In this document: one piece after another, positions 1 through 11,396 of the stretch
How positions within the stretch are numbered: the stretch's first letter is position 1
Layout of the letters: each line of letters begins with the position of its first letter
NCBI RefSeq assembly: GCF_003255815.1
Contig: NC_037672.1
Location: 109,322,392-109,386,391 of the forward strand
DNA from: Theropithecus gelada
Lineage: Eukaryota; Chordata; Mammalia; Primates; Cercopithecidae
Length of the DNA: 64,000 bases
Direction of reading: 5' to 3'
Program-made: the position numbers and the translations under genes
The notes under the pieces: generated by a model
The model's database searches: none
The model's input: the letters and a program-made list of their open reading frames with translations, nothing else
What the model was told of the DNA's origin: nothing

Positions 1-64
1 GATCTTGTTCCCTTGGCTCAGCACTGCCCACACAAGGATAGGGAACTCAGAGTGCCACATGGTC

Positions 65-403
65 TGATATGGTTTGTCTATGTGCCCACCCAAATCTCAT
101 CTTGAACTGTAGTTCCCATAATCTTCAGTTGCCATGGGAGGGATCCAGTGGGAGGTAAATTGTGGGGGTTGTTACCTCCATGTTGTTCTCCTGATAGTGA
201 GTTTTTAAGAGATCTCATGGTTTTATAAGGGGCTTTTCTCTCTCATTGCTGCCCCTATCATTGTTTGCTTCCCCTTCCACCATAATTGTAAATTTTCTGA
301 GGGCTCCTCAGCCCTGTGGAACTGTGAGACAGTTAAACCTCTTCCCTTTATAAACTACCCAGTCTCAGGTATGTCCTTATAGCAGCATAAGAATGGACTA
401 ACA
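65..403 (+). mobile_element. Solitary MaLR LTR (THE1/MST type)
   Basis: The segment starts TGATATGGTTTG and runs through the landmarks of THE1/MST LTRs of the ERVL-MaLR group: the CCCACCCAAATCTCATCTTGAA block, a GGGAGG/GTGGGAGG block, a GATCTCATGGTTTTATAAGGGG promoter-like block, a CTGTGGAACTGTGAGACAGTTAAACC block near the polyadenylation region, and a terminal ACTAACA. Length (about 340 bp) suits a solitary LTR. No internal retroviral region adjoins it. No clean 5-bp target duplication is visible, so the exact ends have probably mutated. Subfamily (THE1 versus MST) was not resolved by eye. Confidence 0.85.
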
Positions 404-1100
404 CGCGGTCCCAATGAGACCACCTCTCTCCTACCACATAAAACTCCCTGCTTCCACAATGCAAATTTTCTAAGAAACCACCCATGAAAGGAGAATGTCA
501 TTAGATCTGACCATTTACTCTTCTTGCAAGACCATTAAAGCTAATGCCAACATGCACTATGTCCCTAGTTCACGTAATCCCATCACTGGGAGTGCAAGCC
601 ACCCCACGTTCTTAGGCAGCTTTCATTCCCAGATCTTATCCTCTAAGCTATGTAGACCCTCTAATCTGACTGAAGCCCTCAGTGCTAACTGATTCTCCCA
701 GTGGGTCCCATTTGTGGTTCTACTGGCATTTTGGTGCAGAAACCAGAGATACTAAATGTCCTTCCTTATCCTGGAGAGCTTCCGCACTGTAAAAATGATC
801 TCACTTAAATTGCCAATGGTTTATCTGTTAAGAAACATAGCATTTTCTTATGTGTCCTCTTAAACTTCTGTTTATTATCAGCAACAACTTCTCTATCCTC
901 AACTCCATCTCTGAGTGTTCATTTTACTTTCTTGCTCTAAGAAAAACTGGGCCACCTACCCACTGAGGGACTCTTCCCAAGTAGAGGCTGTTGTATCTAC
1001 AATACCCCAAGCTCCTTAGTTTCAGCCACAGCCAGATGGCAGTCTATTCTGCCCATTATTAAAACCCAAGCTTAACTTCAGTTGCAAGAAACTTCCCTTT
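404..1100. other. Unassigned intergenic sequence
   Basis: No recognised repeat, RNA gene or supported reading frame. The 65-codon frame at 495-692 has no recognisable domain and is no longer than expected by chance. Confidence 0.5.
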
Positions 1101-1120
1101 TAGAGGCTAATTATTATGTT

Positions 1121-1282
1121 TTTGTTTTTGCTTTGAGATGCAGTCTCCCTCGTCACCCAGGCTGGAGTTCAGTGACGTGATCTCAGCTCCCTGCAATGTC
1201 TGCTTCCTGAATTCAAGCAATTCTCCTGCCTCAGCCTTCAGAGTAGCTGGGATTACAAGCGTGCGCCACCATGCCTGGCTCA
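1121..1282 (-). mobile_element. 5'-truncated Alu (right monomer) inside the Hsmar1 terminal repeat
   Basis: In antisense orientation: T-rich tail (TTTTGTTTTTG), then GAGATGCAGTCTCCCTCGTC, CCAGGCTGGAGTTCAGTG, the CTCCTGCCTCAGCC block and GTAGCTGGGATTACAAGCG. It stops at CATGCCTGGCT, so only about 160 bp next to the A-tail is present. A perfect 20-bp target-site duplication flanks it (1101-1120 and 1283-1302). The duplicated target includes the first seven bases of the mariner terminal repeat, so the Alu landed in an existing Hsmar1 copy. Confidence 0.92.
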
Positions 1283-1295
1283 TAGAGGCTAATTA

Positions 1296-2556
1296 TTATG
1301 TTGGTGCAAAAGTAACTGCGGTTTTAGACCATGTATTTTAAATCATTATAACTAGGCTCAAATGCATCTTTATTAATCACAATAGGAACCATTAAAATCA
1401 ACACATTTTTGCCAATGGGAAATAAGTTTGTTTATTCCTGTAGCGTAAAAATCTGTGCTTGAGGATTTGACAAACTCTTGGAAAGCATTTTCTGCATCCT
1501 GCTGGTTGTGGAAGCGTTTTCCCTGCAAAAAAAAAAAATGTCGAGATGCTGGAAGAAGTGGTAGTCAGTTGGCAAGAGAGCATGTGAATATGGTGGATGA
1601 GGCGAAATTTTGTAGCCCAATTCATTCAACTTTTGAAGCATTGGTTGTGTAACATGTGGTAGCACGTTGTTGTGGAGAAGAACTGAGCCCTTTCTGTTGA
1701 CCAGTGCTGGTTGCAGACATTGTGGCATTCGGTGCACCTCATAGATTTGCTGAGCATACTTCTCAGATGTAATGATTTCACCAGGATTCAGAAAGCTGTA
1801 GTGGATCGGACCAGCAGCAGACCACCAAACAGTGGCCAAGTTTGGGTTTGGGAAGTGCTTTGGATCTTCTCGGTCCAGCCACTGAGGTGGTCATCGCCAG
1901 TGGTCATGTAAAATCCACTTTTTGTCACACATCACAAACCAATCAAGAAATGGTTCATTGTTGTGTAGAATAAGAGAAGATGACACTTTGAAATAATGAT
2001 TTTTTTTTTTTCGCTCAACTTATGAGGCACCAAGTTATCGAGCTGTTTCACCTTTCCTGTTTGCTTCAAATGCCGAACTACTGTAGAACGATCGACATTG
2101 AGTTCTTGGGCAACTTCTTGAGTAGTTGTAAGAGGATCAGCTTTGATAATTGCTTTCATTTGGTCTTTGTCAACTTCTGATGGCCAGCCACTATGCTCCT
2201 CATCTTCAAGGATCTTGTCTCCACTGCAAAACTTCTTGAACCACCACTGCACTGTACTTTTGTTAGCAGTTCCTGGGCCAAATGTGTTGTTGATGTGGCC
2301 AGTTGTCTTCACTGCCTTACGACCCACTTTGAACTCAAATAAGAAAATTGCTTGAATTTGCTTTTTGTCTAACATCATTTCCATAGTCTAAAACAAACAG
2401 CAAGTAATAAGTCATTAGCAAAAAATAAATAAATAAAGTGAGAAATGCCCATTAAAATGATGTATAATATAACCACATTTATTTAAGAATGTATTCCAGT
2501 ATCAAACAGCAAATTCCAACAATGCATAAACCACAGTTACATTTGCACCAACCTAA
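1296..2556 (-). mobile_element. Hsmar1 mariner transposon, near full length
   Basis: Both ends carry Hsmar1/MADE1-type terminal inverted repeats: TTGGTGCAAAAGTAACTGCG from 1301 and the reverse-complement TTTGCACCAACCTAA ending at 2556. The left end is preceded by TA (1294-1295), as expected for TA-target insertion; on the right the TA appears mutated to TG. Length is 1261 bp, against about 1.29 kb for the family. The interior encodes the transposase relic at 1373-2384 on the minus strand. Hsmar1 invaded the anthropoid primate lineage and is the source of the SETMAR transposase domain; this copy is an ordinary inactive relic unlinked to a SET domain. An Alu duplicated its left tip. Confidence 0.96.
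1373..2384 (-). pseudogene. Hsmar1 transposase, inactivated
   Basis: The protein would bind the terminal repeats and cut and paste the element. From the ATG at 2382-2384, about 125 residues cover the paired helix-turn-helix DNA-binding region (motifs QWWFKKFC and STVVRHLKQ). An expanded A-run (T-run at 1999-2011 on the plus strand) shifts the frame. The catalytic part continues in a second frame, with a TGA at 1891-1893 in a CGA-to-TGA context typical of CpG decay. A second A-run (about 1528-1539) shifts the frame again. The third frame keeps the C-terminal QQDAENAFQEF motif and ends at TAA 1373-1375. Of the DD34D triad, the first Asp is kept (MCDKKW, codon 1924-1926), the second is Asn (LLHNN, codon 1669-1671) and the third is kept (PTDYH, codon 1564-1566). 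The 34-residue spacing is intact. Confidence 0.95.
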
Positions 2557-3017
2557 TGGGTTTATTTCTAAGGGAAAATTATCTCTTAAGATTTTGGCAC
2601 TTCTCTCAGATTGTAGCATTGGAAAGTCTTGTCTTTTTGCATAGAACGTTACATTGGTAGTAAACCCAGACAGTTTGCCTTATTTGAAGAGCCTTCACCC
2701 TTTGCCCAAATCTAGCTTATTTAGAACCTTTTAATTACCATCTGGGCCTGTGTTGTCACCTTCCCCGGTCAGCTTCCCATATATGCCTGTGAAACCCATA
2801 GGCATATATCCAATCAATCCATCCACCCATCTCCAATATATCTATATATTTTTTTTCAGGTGGAAAAGCAGCCTTAGAAGAACCTTTATCTGAAGATTCT
2901 ACTGAATATTTACTAATGCCTCTGAAGTTTGTGACCCCTAGTGCCTTGTGAGGCATGAACTGTTTTTCACTTGCCACTAAGAAGAGCCTTAATTATTATT
3001 CTCTCCTGATCTCTTAC
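2557..3017. other. Unassigned intergenic sequence
   Basis: No recognised element. The 73-codon minus-strand frame at 2756-2977 has no recognisable domain. Confidence 0.5.
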
Positions 3018-3187
3018 TCTATTGGTTCTCCACCTGATAGACATTAGAATCACCTGGGGAGCACTGCAACGAGGCTATTTCCAGGACCCCATCACCATAT
3101 ATTCTAGCAAAATTGGTTTGTGGAGAGGCCCAGGTCTCAATATTTTTTAACTTCTCTAACTGATTCTAATGTGCAGCCACCATTGAA
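3018..3187 (+). mobile_element. MER5A-type hAT-Charlie MITE relic
   Basis: The segment resembles MER5A through ATTGGTTCTCCACCTGATAG at the left, then ATTAGAATCACCTGGGGAGC, a CCAGGACCCCATCACC block, GGCCCAGGTCTCAATATTTT and a closing CTAACTGATTCTAATGTGCA. MER5A is a short non-autonomous hAT element of about 190 bp from early mammals. Several indels are visible and no target duplication survives. Confidence 0.72.
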
Positions 3188-4269
3188 ATACTACTACCAT
3201 ACATTTCAGCTGAGTTTATAACAGTTCTGACTTCGTTGCTGACTCTTTTTTGGCCTTCTACAAGGCCAATGCTACTTGTTAGTTTTACGAGCCCTCTATC
3301 CTATCTTCCTTTGCATTCTGGTGAACACATTGTGTTTTTCTAATTTAATAATTTAGATTTCATCTTGTGAAATCCCATATTGTAGCAATTATGAAAGCAA
3401 TGATCACTGTCTTCCCAAAGCATCCGTTGTTCATATAATTTTTATCTACCATCATTTCAGAGTCAGAAAATTTCATTCAGGCTCATTCTCTCATCCAACC
3501 AAGATCTAGTCCAACTTCATCTATTCTTATTCTACCAGGTTGCTGACTGATAAGCCTCTTCACTGTTGCACATTCCCTTGAATTTCACAATTTTTAGTTA
3601 TGTTCCCACAAGGCACAGCCTGCAGAGTCATCTGCCGTACTGTTGAACTCATTTGGATATTCTTTCAGAATCTTACATTGGCCCTTCAAGTTATCTTCTC
3701 CCAAATCGATAACCATATAGTCTTACGACATATCATTTACGGAGAATACAGGGTGTAGGAAATGTGTTGGCAGATTTAAGGGACCATTTTACATTAATCT
3801 CCTGGATCTTACTATCTGGAAAGTCATTCTAGTTTGCTCTCCATGATCTTCATCCTATTCCTCTGATAAATTTCTCTGGGAAAAAGTCATAGTTTCTGAT
3901 CAATAACAACTCAAATATATACTCCTCTTGTGACTTTTTTTGGCCCCTCTTTAAGAGAGCTTAATCCTGGATATGTTTCTTTTATTCCCACTGTTTTCAA
4001 TTTGTACTGCATTTTGATGTCCTATTTTCCACTCTACTTTCTCTTAAGTCTTTGAGGATGGAGGTTTTCTCTTAAGGACATACCTCTGTTCTTTTAATAT
4101 AGTCAGCTTTATTTTCTTGTTTTATTCTTTGTTCTCCCTCTGCTCTTGTTAAGATAGCAAGATTGAAACTCTAGTAATCTTTGACATCCTGGGTAAAACA
4201 TGATTCCTAGAGATAGAAATCAGGATATTTTCAATAAATAGTTTATGTTAACAAAACATTTGATTTAAA
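3188..4269. other. Unassigned intergenic sequence
   Basis: AT-rich with no repeat I can name and no supported reading frame. Confidence 0.5.
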
Positions 4270-4920
4270 AAACAATCTTGATTTAGAAAAGTATACATAA
4301 ATGAACAGTACAATCACTTATTAAAAAATGAACAAACCCATGCAACCATCACCCAGCACAAAAATTAGAAAATTATCACAAGCAACCCAGAAGCAACCTT
4401 CTTGCTACCTGCCAATCACTACTCTCACTACCTCAAAATGTACCCACCAATCTTAACTTGTACCACCACTTCCTATTTTTGAACTTTATATAAATTAAAA
4501 CATATCTTTTTTAAAATTTCTGGCTTCTTTCACTCAATGCTATACTTATAAAATGCAATCAGGCTGTTGCATGTGCAATAATTTAGCCATTTTTATCACT
4601 ATATAGTAATCCATTTTATAAATATATCAAGATATATTTATTTCTATTTTACCATTAGTAGACATTTACTATTGAAAGACAATTACTTTTATGAGCAACT
4701 TAGGATCTATGAATTGTATCAGTAGCTGTGAAATTACCTTGGCATTAAACTATTACAAATAACACTGCTTCGAATATTCTTATACATCTCTTTTGGTTGG
4801 TATAAGTGTTCGACTTTGTCAGACACATACCTATGGAGTAGAATTGTTGGCCATATGGATCAACTGTGCCAGAATCTAGTTGATGCAGTTTCATGCCAAG
4901 GTTTTGGTATATTTTGAAAA
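4270..4920 (-). mobile_element. Ancient L1M 3'-end fragment
   Basis: Read on the plus strand, it follows the reverse complement of an old L1 ORF2 end and 3' UTR: CCATGCAACCATCACCC, then GGCTTCTTTCACTCAATGCT, an ATAGTAATCCATTTTATAAA-type block, and CTATGGAGTAGAATTGTTGG near the right. The same block order recurs at 35705-36545. It is heavily mutated and has no open frame. Confidence 0.65.
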
Positions 4921-6419
4921 AGTTAAATAATGACTTTTATTTACATTTACCAGTATATATATCACAGAAAGACATAACTGATCTAGTGAAATAATACACT
5001 GTGGAAGTAAGTGATATGACTGTAGCTGAACAATTTCCAATATTTAGGTAGAAATGTCATATACTTGAAAAGGCAATTAACCATTTATCACAATCTGATA
5101 GGCCTGGATCATAGAAGGCTCTGTGAGTCAGCTTACGATGTTTGCCTTAGATTCGCTGGATAATAGATATTGAGCAACAGAGTGACCTGGTTGGAGTTAT
5201 CCTTTAGGGAGACATTCTGGCAGAATGGCATGAAGTGAAATGAAGGTAAACTGAAGTCAGTGAGTCATTTAGAATATTCTTATGAAAGTCCACAGGAAAC
5301 ACAGGGAGGGATCAAGCTGGAACAATGACAGTGGATGCCAATTACTCTACAAGGAAAAACTGAAGGTTGGGAGACAGGAAAGTTTTCTTGCCCTGGCTGG
5401 AGAAACGATTTTAATGACTATATAGCCTGTTCTTTGTAAAATTTCCTATCCATTTTCTCAGGAAGAGACAAGATAGGAGAACCTTAGTGGTCAATCACCC
5501 TTCTAAGAATCAATTAATAAAGATTTTAATAAATAGTGATTCCATTTCCTCAGACTGATTCTTTTAAGTGGGGTAAGTAAAAGGCTGAATTAAAGGTAAT
5601 ATAATAGTCTTATATTTATGTAATTTATAAGATAGCTGCATTGCTTGTCAGTATATACTTAATGTATGACAGTTCAGAACTGATTTTTTTTCCTTTGGAA
5701 TTTTTAATAATAATTATTTACTCCCTTTTCAAAGCCCTTATTTATATCAGCAGGATGCTATATTCTATGACAAGCAATTCAAGACTCATACTTCTTAGGA
5801 GTGGCCTCTTTTTGGAAACTTCAGAAAATGCCAGGCAGGGAGTGATAGCAGAGAAAGAGCTTGAGAAATGTTGCACCAAAAATGAACCCAGAAACCAGTC
5901 TTTCTTTGTAGTAGTTTCATGACATTCAAATGTACCAAGAGTGTCACCGTTGACTTTTCACAGGTTAGAAACATCTTGCAATTTCTAGCCAGACTTCAAC
6001 TTTGATTCCAACCTTATATGACTAAGAACCAATTGATTCAACTTAAAAAGAAAAATTGTTATTCCTTTATACAATAAGAATAAGGGGATTAGGAGGAAAA
6101 AATGTTTACCTCACAGAAGTACAGCAGATTATACAGAATTGTTCTAATAATTTTAGATTTCCACTCTCATGAGGGAGTTTCTCAAATTACTCCAAAATCT
6201 GCTTTGGGTGTTTTTGCTTTCAGAAGCTCAGAAATTACTAGTAGGGGATAATTAATACCTTCCTGCAGAGACAAGAAGAGAATCACCAAGATAATTAAAG
6301 GAAAAGCAGGAACATGGAGTGTTCAGTGCAGTGTGCTCAGGAGAATCTGACTGTGAATCTAATGCCAACTCAGCTGCCACTTAAAGCCACATCTTCTTTA
6401 AAATATAAACTAAAAAAAT
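4921..6419. other. Unassigned AT-rich sequence
   Basis: No recognised repeat or RNA gene. The 93-codon frame at 5641-5922 has no recognisable domain or codon bias. Confidence 0.45.
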
Positions 6420-6835
6420 TACATCTTGCTGTCCTGTTAAACCCCTATCAACTCCAGTGGATATGGTACCAGGTTCAAGAGGCCGAGTAAGAGACCCAGA
6501 GCCAGAACAAGACGTGGGTTTTGCTGGTGGCTTACATACAGGGGAGAGAGTCCAGTGGCAGCAGACTGAACAGGAGAGCCACAACCACTTGGAAAGGCAT
6601 GCAGTTTATATAACATTTTCACTGAGCACCCTTTCCCTATCGACCTCCACCTGACAACCTTCATTCAACACTAAACTCAAGGCCTTCATGTCCTGTATGA
6701 CCAGTATTCCACAGGACGAGTCAGGGCTCAGACGTTCCTCACAGAAAAGGAATGGATTGCCAGGTTGGTCACTTCCAGATTCCCTAGCTTGGAACACACA
6801 TTCAGGTGCATCTGTCGTACAGGCTTGTTTTCAAG
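6420..6835. other. GC-richer block of unknown origin
   Basis: Base composition is visibly less AT-rich than its surroundings. Short overlapping frames of 63-83 codons occur on both strands, but none has a recognisable domain. The texture (purine-rich GACCCAGAGCCAGAACAAGA, then GGGGAGAGAGTCCAGTGG) recalls a retroviral LTR or untranslated leader, but I could not match it to a family and saw no terminal TG...CA pair. Confidence 0.35.
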
Positions 6836-8597
6836 ACGTGCTTAAGTTGTTGCTGTCAGATGTGTTTATCATGTATTTGTCAATAGCTTTCTTCAAGAAT
6901 CACAGCCAAGATGAGGAAGACTTGAAAACAGCACTGTGATCAGAAATGTATTATCCCTTCAGCACAATTTTTCTGATTTTTGTCATTTTGCAAGTCAACA
7001 TGCAGGGACACCTTGCAGAAGTACACTCAAGCACCTGTGTGTACTGTTTGTATTTAAGGTTTGTGTTTCTATGCCATTCTTTGCTAATACCCAAGATAGC
7101 CCTAGGCACTCCTAAAACTACACCAACATTACCAAGTGTCAAGTTAGCGCCCCCCAAAAATTATCTCACAGTTACGTTTTAGTTATCTCACAGCCCAAAT
7201 TCATGGGCTCAGAGGCGTTTCTTGGAGCTCTATCACAGAGGAAGGGACAAGTATATAATAGGCCAGGAGGCTTTCTGTTGTTCTTTCTGTCAAAAATCAC
7301 TCAGACATTATGTTTATTTGTAGTAGCATTTTTGTCTGGGCTAAAGGAAGATGGATGAACTAAAACCTACTTGGGTTTGTCATTAATGGCCCAAATCAAT
7401 CATTGCAAAAAGCCACTGCATTACCTCAAGGAGAGGATGGAAGCAATGGCATTTTGGTAAAGAGAGAGATGACTTTACTTCACTGATGGTAATTTTAATC
7501 ATAAAAAATTTATTAATGTCCTCCCCCTTGGTGGTGGACAGATTCTTGATTTATTTATATTAGTGTGGTAAATTGAATCAACTAAATTTACTAAAAGATT
7601 AGAAAAATGTTAACCCTATGAAAAGGTACTAAACAAGCAAGCTATATTCTGTCCTATGTGGTAATACAAGAGATCAACAAACAGGGGGTTTGCATCATAT
7701 TTTCCACAACACAACCTTTCAAAGTAAAAAAATAGCAACTTTGTGGATTGTGCTGAATATGGTGAAACTCCATTAGACCGTGAATTTGAGGTAGGATGGG
7801 GTTATCAAAGGTTTTGCAGAAGATCACATTTATAGTTCAGAGCTGCCTCAGCTCAGAAGTGTCCTTCAGTTATACTCCTTAGTGTATTCACTAAGATGGT
7901 AAACAAAAGAAGCTTCATGAATGTAGAATTAGTAGATATCATTTCTGTACTACTTGGTTTCCAGGTCTTTGGGTTCCATAGCAATTGACATTAGCAAAGA
8001 TCACAGCCTAGAGGATGGTTAAAATACAATTGTATTCACACTTTTTTCTCCTGCAGTAGAAGAGCTATTTTCAATTCGATTGAACACATGTATGGGATGT
8101 AAGCCTAAGAGAATGATGAATTTAGCTTAGAACAACCACAACACTCAGAGGATAAACATATCCCTGTTCTGTGGAATATGCCCACTTTCAACAATGAAGG
8201 TGAGCCTGCAGCAGGAAGTACTTGGCTGGACTAGTTGTTTCCTAGGCTCTTGACCCCAATGTATTACAACCCAGGACACTTAAATGACTTGCAAATAAGA
8301 CTGTAATACCTCTATCAGTGAATGCTAGAGATGAAGAAATGCCTTATCTAAAAAAAAAAAAAATTTTTTTAAAAACAGAAGAAACACAAATTGAAGGCTA
8401 CCAAGCTTAGTATTCATCCTGGTAAAGTTTGTGAAAAAAGCCATCAGTGGACGGTTTGTGAGCATTGTGAAGGAGGGTCACTGGAAGAAAAAGGGAATCA
8501 CTAAGAGGACACCATCTTGTCCTTTTTCCTCTTCATTTATTTTGCTTATAGTGTCACTAGAGCAGTTTATTTCTTTGGGAAATGCAGCCCCTCTCAG

Positions 8598-8624
8598 AAA
8601 AAAAAAAAAAAAAAAAAAAAAAAA
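8598..8624 (+). repeat. Poly(A) tract, 27 bases
   Basis: A run of 27 adenines follows CCCCTCTCAG. It could be the tail of a short retrocopy, but the preceding ~170 bp match no family I recognise and I found no target-site duplication. Confidence 0.9.
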
Positions 8625-8819
8625 GGCTAGTACTAATTTAAAAAGTAAAGAAAGCTGAAGGTTATGGTTCTTTGCCAGAAAATAAAAATTTGGAAATAGC
8701 AAGAGTGAAAAAATAAATCTGACGGTAGTTTAGAAACAAGACACAAACAAGTTCACTATGTTATCTATAAAGAAACAAGAAAAAATTTCATTAAAGTAAT
8801 TCAATAATTCTTCCAGACC

Positions 8820-8841
8820 AAAAAAAAAAAAAAAAAAAAAA
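8820..8841 (+). repeat. Poly(A) tract, 22 bases
   Basis: A pure adenine run following TTCCAGACC, about 200 bp from a similar tract. No retroelement body was identified upstream. Confidence 0.9.
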
Positions 8842-9168
8842 GTAGTATTTGCTACAGTGGTACTTGCAAATTTTGAAATCTCAACACAGAAGGTATTATT
8901 ATCTACAGCACGAATTATTAATTTTGATTCACCGAATCAAAATTACTAGAACTTCCTGAATTGATTTTACTATACAACAATCATTCTTCAAATTAGAAAG
9001 TCTTCTGTCTTTATTTTGCTGATGAGGCTACTGAGACCCAAGTAGTTTTAATGAAAATTTATAAATAAAAGGGGGAATTTAAAATGCAAATCTCATACAG
9101 GTCTATGTACCATACTGTTTTCTACATACCTGAAAATTCAACTTTAGTTATATTTGCTTTACACCATT

Positions 9169-9532
9169 TGATGTGATTTGCCTGTGTCCCTACCCAAATC
9201 TCAACTTGAACTGTAGCTGCCATAATTTCCACATGTCATGGAAAGGACCTGGTGGGAGGTAATTAAATCATGGGGGTGGGTCTTTCCTATGCTGTTCTCA
9301 TGACAGTGAATAAGTCTCACAAGATCTGATGGTTTTATAAAGGGCAGTTCCCCTGCACACACTCTGTTGCCTGCCGTCATATAAGACATGACTTTGCTCC
9401 TCCTTCACCTTCCGCCATGATTGTGAGGCCTCCCCACCAATGTGGGACTGCAAGTCAATTAAACCCCTTTCTTTTGTAAATTACTCAGTCTCGGGTATGT
9501 CTTCATTAGCAGCGTGAGAACAGACTAATATA
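9169..9532 (+). mobile_element. Solitary MaLR LTR (MST type)
   Basis: It begins TGATGTGATTTGCCTGTG and carries the same ordered blocks as the LTR at 65-403, in a less decayed state: CCCAAATCTCAACTTGAACT, GGTGGGAGGTAATTAAATCA, GTGAATAAGTCTCACAAGAT, CTGATGGTTTTATAAAGGGC, GCCATGATTGTGAGGCCTCC, CAAGTCAATTAAACCCC and a closing GAACAGACTAATATA. Length is about 364 bp. There is no internal proviral sequence, consistent with a solo LTR left by recombination. Confidence 0.92.
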
Positions 9533-9917
9533 CCCTCTCATGCATCAAATGGTGAATATGGATTTGGCTGCCCCCTACCAAGCAATTCAAGATGGGTACA
9601 TAAGAAAAAAATCAGTGTATAAGTTGCAAATGTAAAATTCTAGGTAAGGACTACAAATAATAATAATTAGAGGAGAAAAAAAATGAAAGGGACTTGTACT
9701 TTTATATCAGTCACAAAGACAAAAGATCTTTAAAGTTTAAAATTTTATGAAGGAAATATCACAGATTTCATTTTATAATTTTGAAATGAAGAAATAATGT
9801 ATCTAATGTGTTCCTAATCCTCCCTATTAGTCATCCTCTGTTTTATTACTATACTATTTCTTTGGCTCAGTATTTGTGATTTTCTAAAATTACACTATTT
9901 ATACATCTATTTATTTG

Positions 9918-10100
9918 CTTATTGTCTGTCTTCACCTGAATTTTATCTTTTTCTAAAATTAAGTTATTTTTATATTTATTTTGAAATTATTTTGAAATTA
10001 TTATCTCTCTCACTTATATGGAATTTTATCTGCTTTGTTGACATCTGATGCCTAAGTAGTAACTGAAATATAATAAAAATTCAATACATATTCTCTAAAA
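9918..10100 (+). mobile_element. Possible L2 3' fragment
   Basis: The order TATTGTCTGTCTTCACCTGA, then GGAATTTTATCTGCTTTGTT and AAATATAATAAAAATTCAAT resembles the L2 3' end, but divergence is high and an AT-rich chance match is possible. Confidence 0.35.
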
Positions 10101-11059
10101 ACAATTTAAAATATGAAAACATATACACATAATATGTGATATATATATTTGCTAGGTGAACAATGTTAATTTAACACACATACATATTTGCTGAAATTCC
10201 AACTGAATTTCTTCCTTTTAGCATTGCTACTTTTTCTAAGAATAATGAGCAACTCAGCCCTTCTTTTATTTGCAAGATCTCCACATTTTCTAGAACATCA
10301 ATAGAAAGCTTTAAACCTCAAAATATCAAAATGATGGTCTATGGAATGACTGGATATATCTGAATTTCTCATGATAATCCTAGTAAAAACATGCATTTTA
10401 TTAATATTTAACCTTTGAAGCAGATAGGTATTTAAATATTTTAATATATTTGCTCATTATCTTAAGAAGGTACATATGTCAAATTTTAATACATTATATC
10501 TTATTTGGAAATAACAGGAATCTTGGCCTTGCAGTATTGCTAGACCTATAAAATAAAGTATGATCTCATGAGAAATGGGGGCAAGTGTAGATGTCTGGTG
10601 GAAAGAAAACAAATGCAAGCACAAAGACTAAGTTGAAACATAATAGAGTGTCGATACAAGGGAAGAGCTTAACTAAAAAGTAAAATAAAACCTTAGGAAA
10701 CTCTTCAAATGCGGCCACAAAAGCACAATGCTCGCCTTAGTGTTTGCCTAGACTCCATTTATACCATTATCATTTCCAACTGGGTCTACACTAAACATCA
10801 AGTCAAAATTATTTTCTGAACACTGGTTCCAGATTATGTCAGGTGTTGTGGGTTGTACTTTTAAAATAAACTATAAAATACATGGTTGCCATCTGTCTTA
10901 GAATTTTCTGTTCCTTGTTTTTTTAAGGCCTAACAGGCAACAATAGAATCAAATAAAGGAAAACAGCTCTGATGGAAAGCTTTGCAAGGCTGATAATTTC
11001 ACTCTTAAACTAGCCCTGAAATTGACACATTAGTCATTTTGAATAACCAGATTTGTCAA
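10101..11059. other. Unassigned AT-rich sequence
   Basis: No recognised repeat, RNA gene or supported frame. Confidence 0.5.
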
Positions 11060-11069
11060 AAAAACTGGT

Positions 11070-11380
11070 GGCCGGGTGCAGGTGGCTCATGCCTGTAATC
11101 CCAGCACTTTGGGAGGCTGAAGCAGGTGGATCACGAGGTCAGGAGTTCCAGACCAGCCTGGCCAACATGGCGAAAACCCATCTCTACTAAAAATACAAAA
11201 ATTAGCCAGGGTGGTGGCGCTGGCCTGTAATCTCAGCTACTGAGGAGGCTGAGGCAGGAGAATCACTTGAATTCGGGAAGCAGAGGTTACAGTGAGCTGA
11301 GATCATGCCATTGCACTCCAGCCTAGGCGACAAGAGCAAGACTTCATCTCAAAAAAATAAAATAAAATAAAATAAAAACT
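11070..11380 (+). mobile_element. Alu (S-like), full length
   Basis: Starts GGCCGGGTGCAGGTGGCTCA and runs through both monomers and the mid A-rich linker (CTACTAAAAATACAAAAATT). The tail is an (AAAAT)n-type tract. The 10-bp target duplication AAAAACTGGT flanks it at 11060-11069 and 11381-11390. It is tail-to-tail with the next Alu. Confidence 0.96.
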
Positions 11381-11396
11381 AAAAACTGGTTTTGGA

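Larger units (their letters stand above)
6836..9168. other. Unassigned sequence with two long A-tracts
   Basis: No named repeat or supported gene. The two homopolymer A tracts at 8598-8624 and 8820-8841 are listed separately. Confidence 0.45.

Noticed and set aside
65..403. Provirus with paired LTRs (with 9169-9532)
   Set aside because: The two LTRs differ too much, and the 8.7 kb between them holds other repeats and no proviral coding blocks, so they are independent solo LTRs.
1296..2556. miR-548-type precursor from mariner terminal repeats
   Set aside because: Those arise from MADE1, where the two repeats are close together; here they are 1.2 kb apart.
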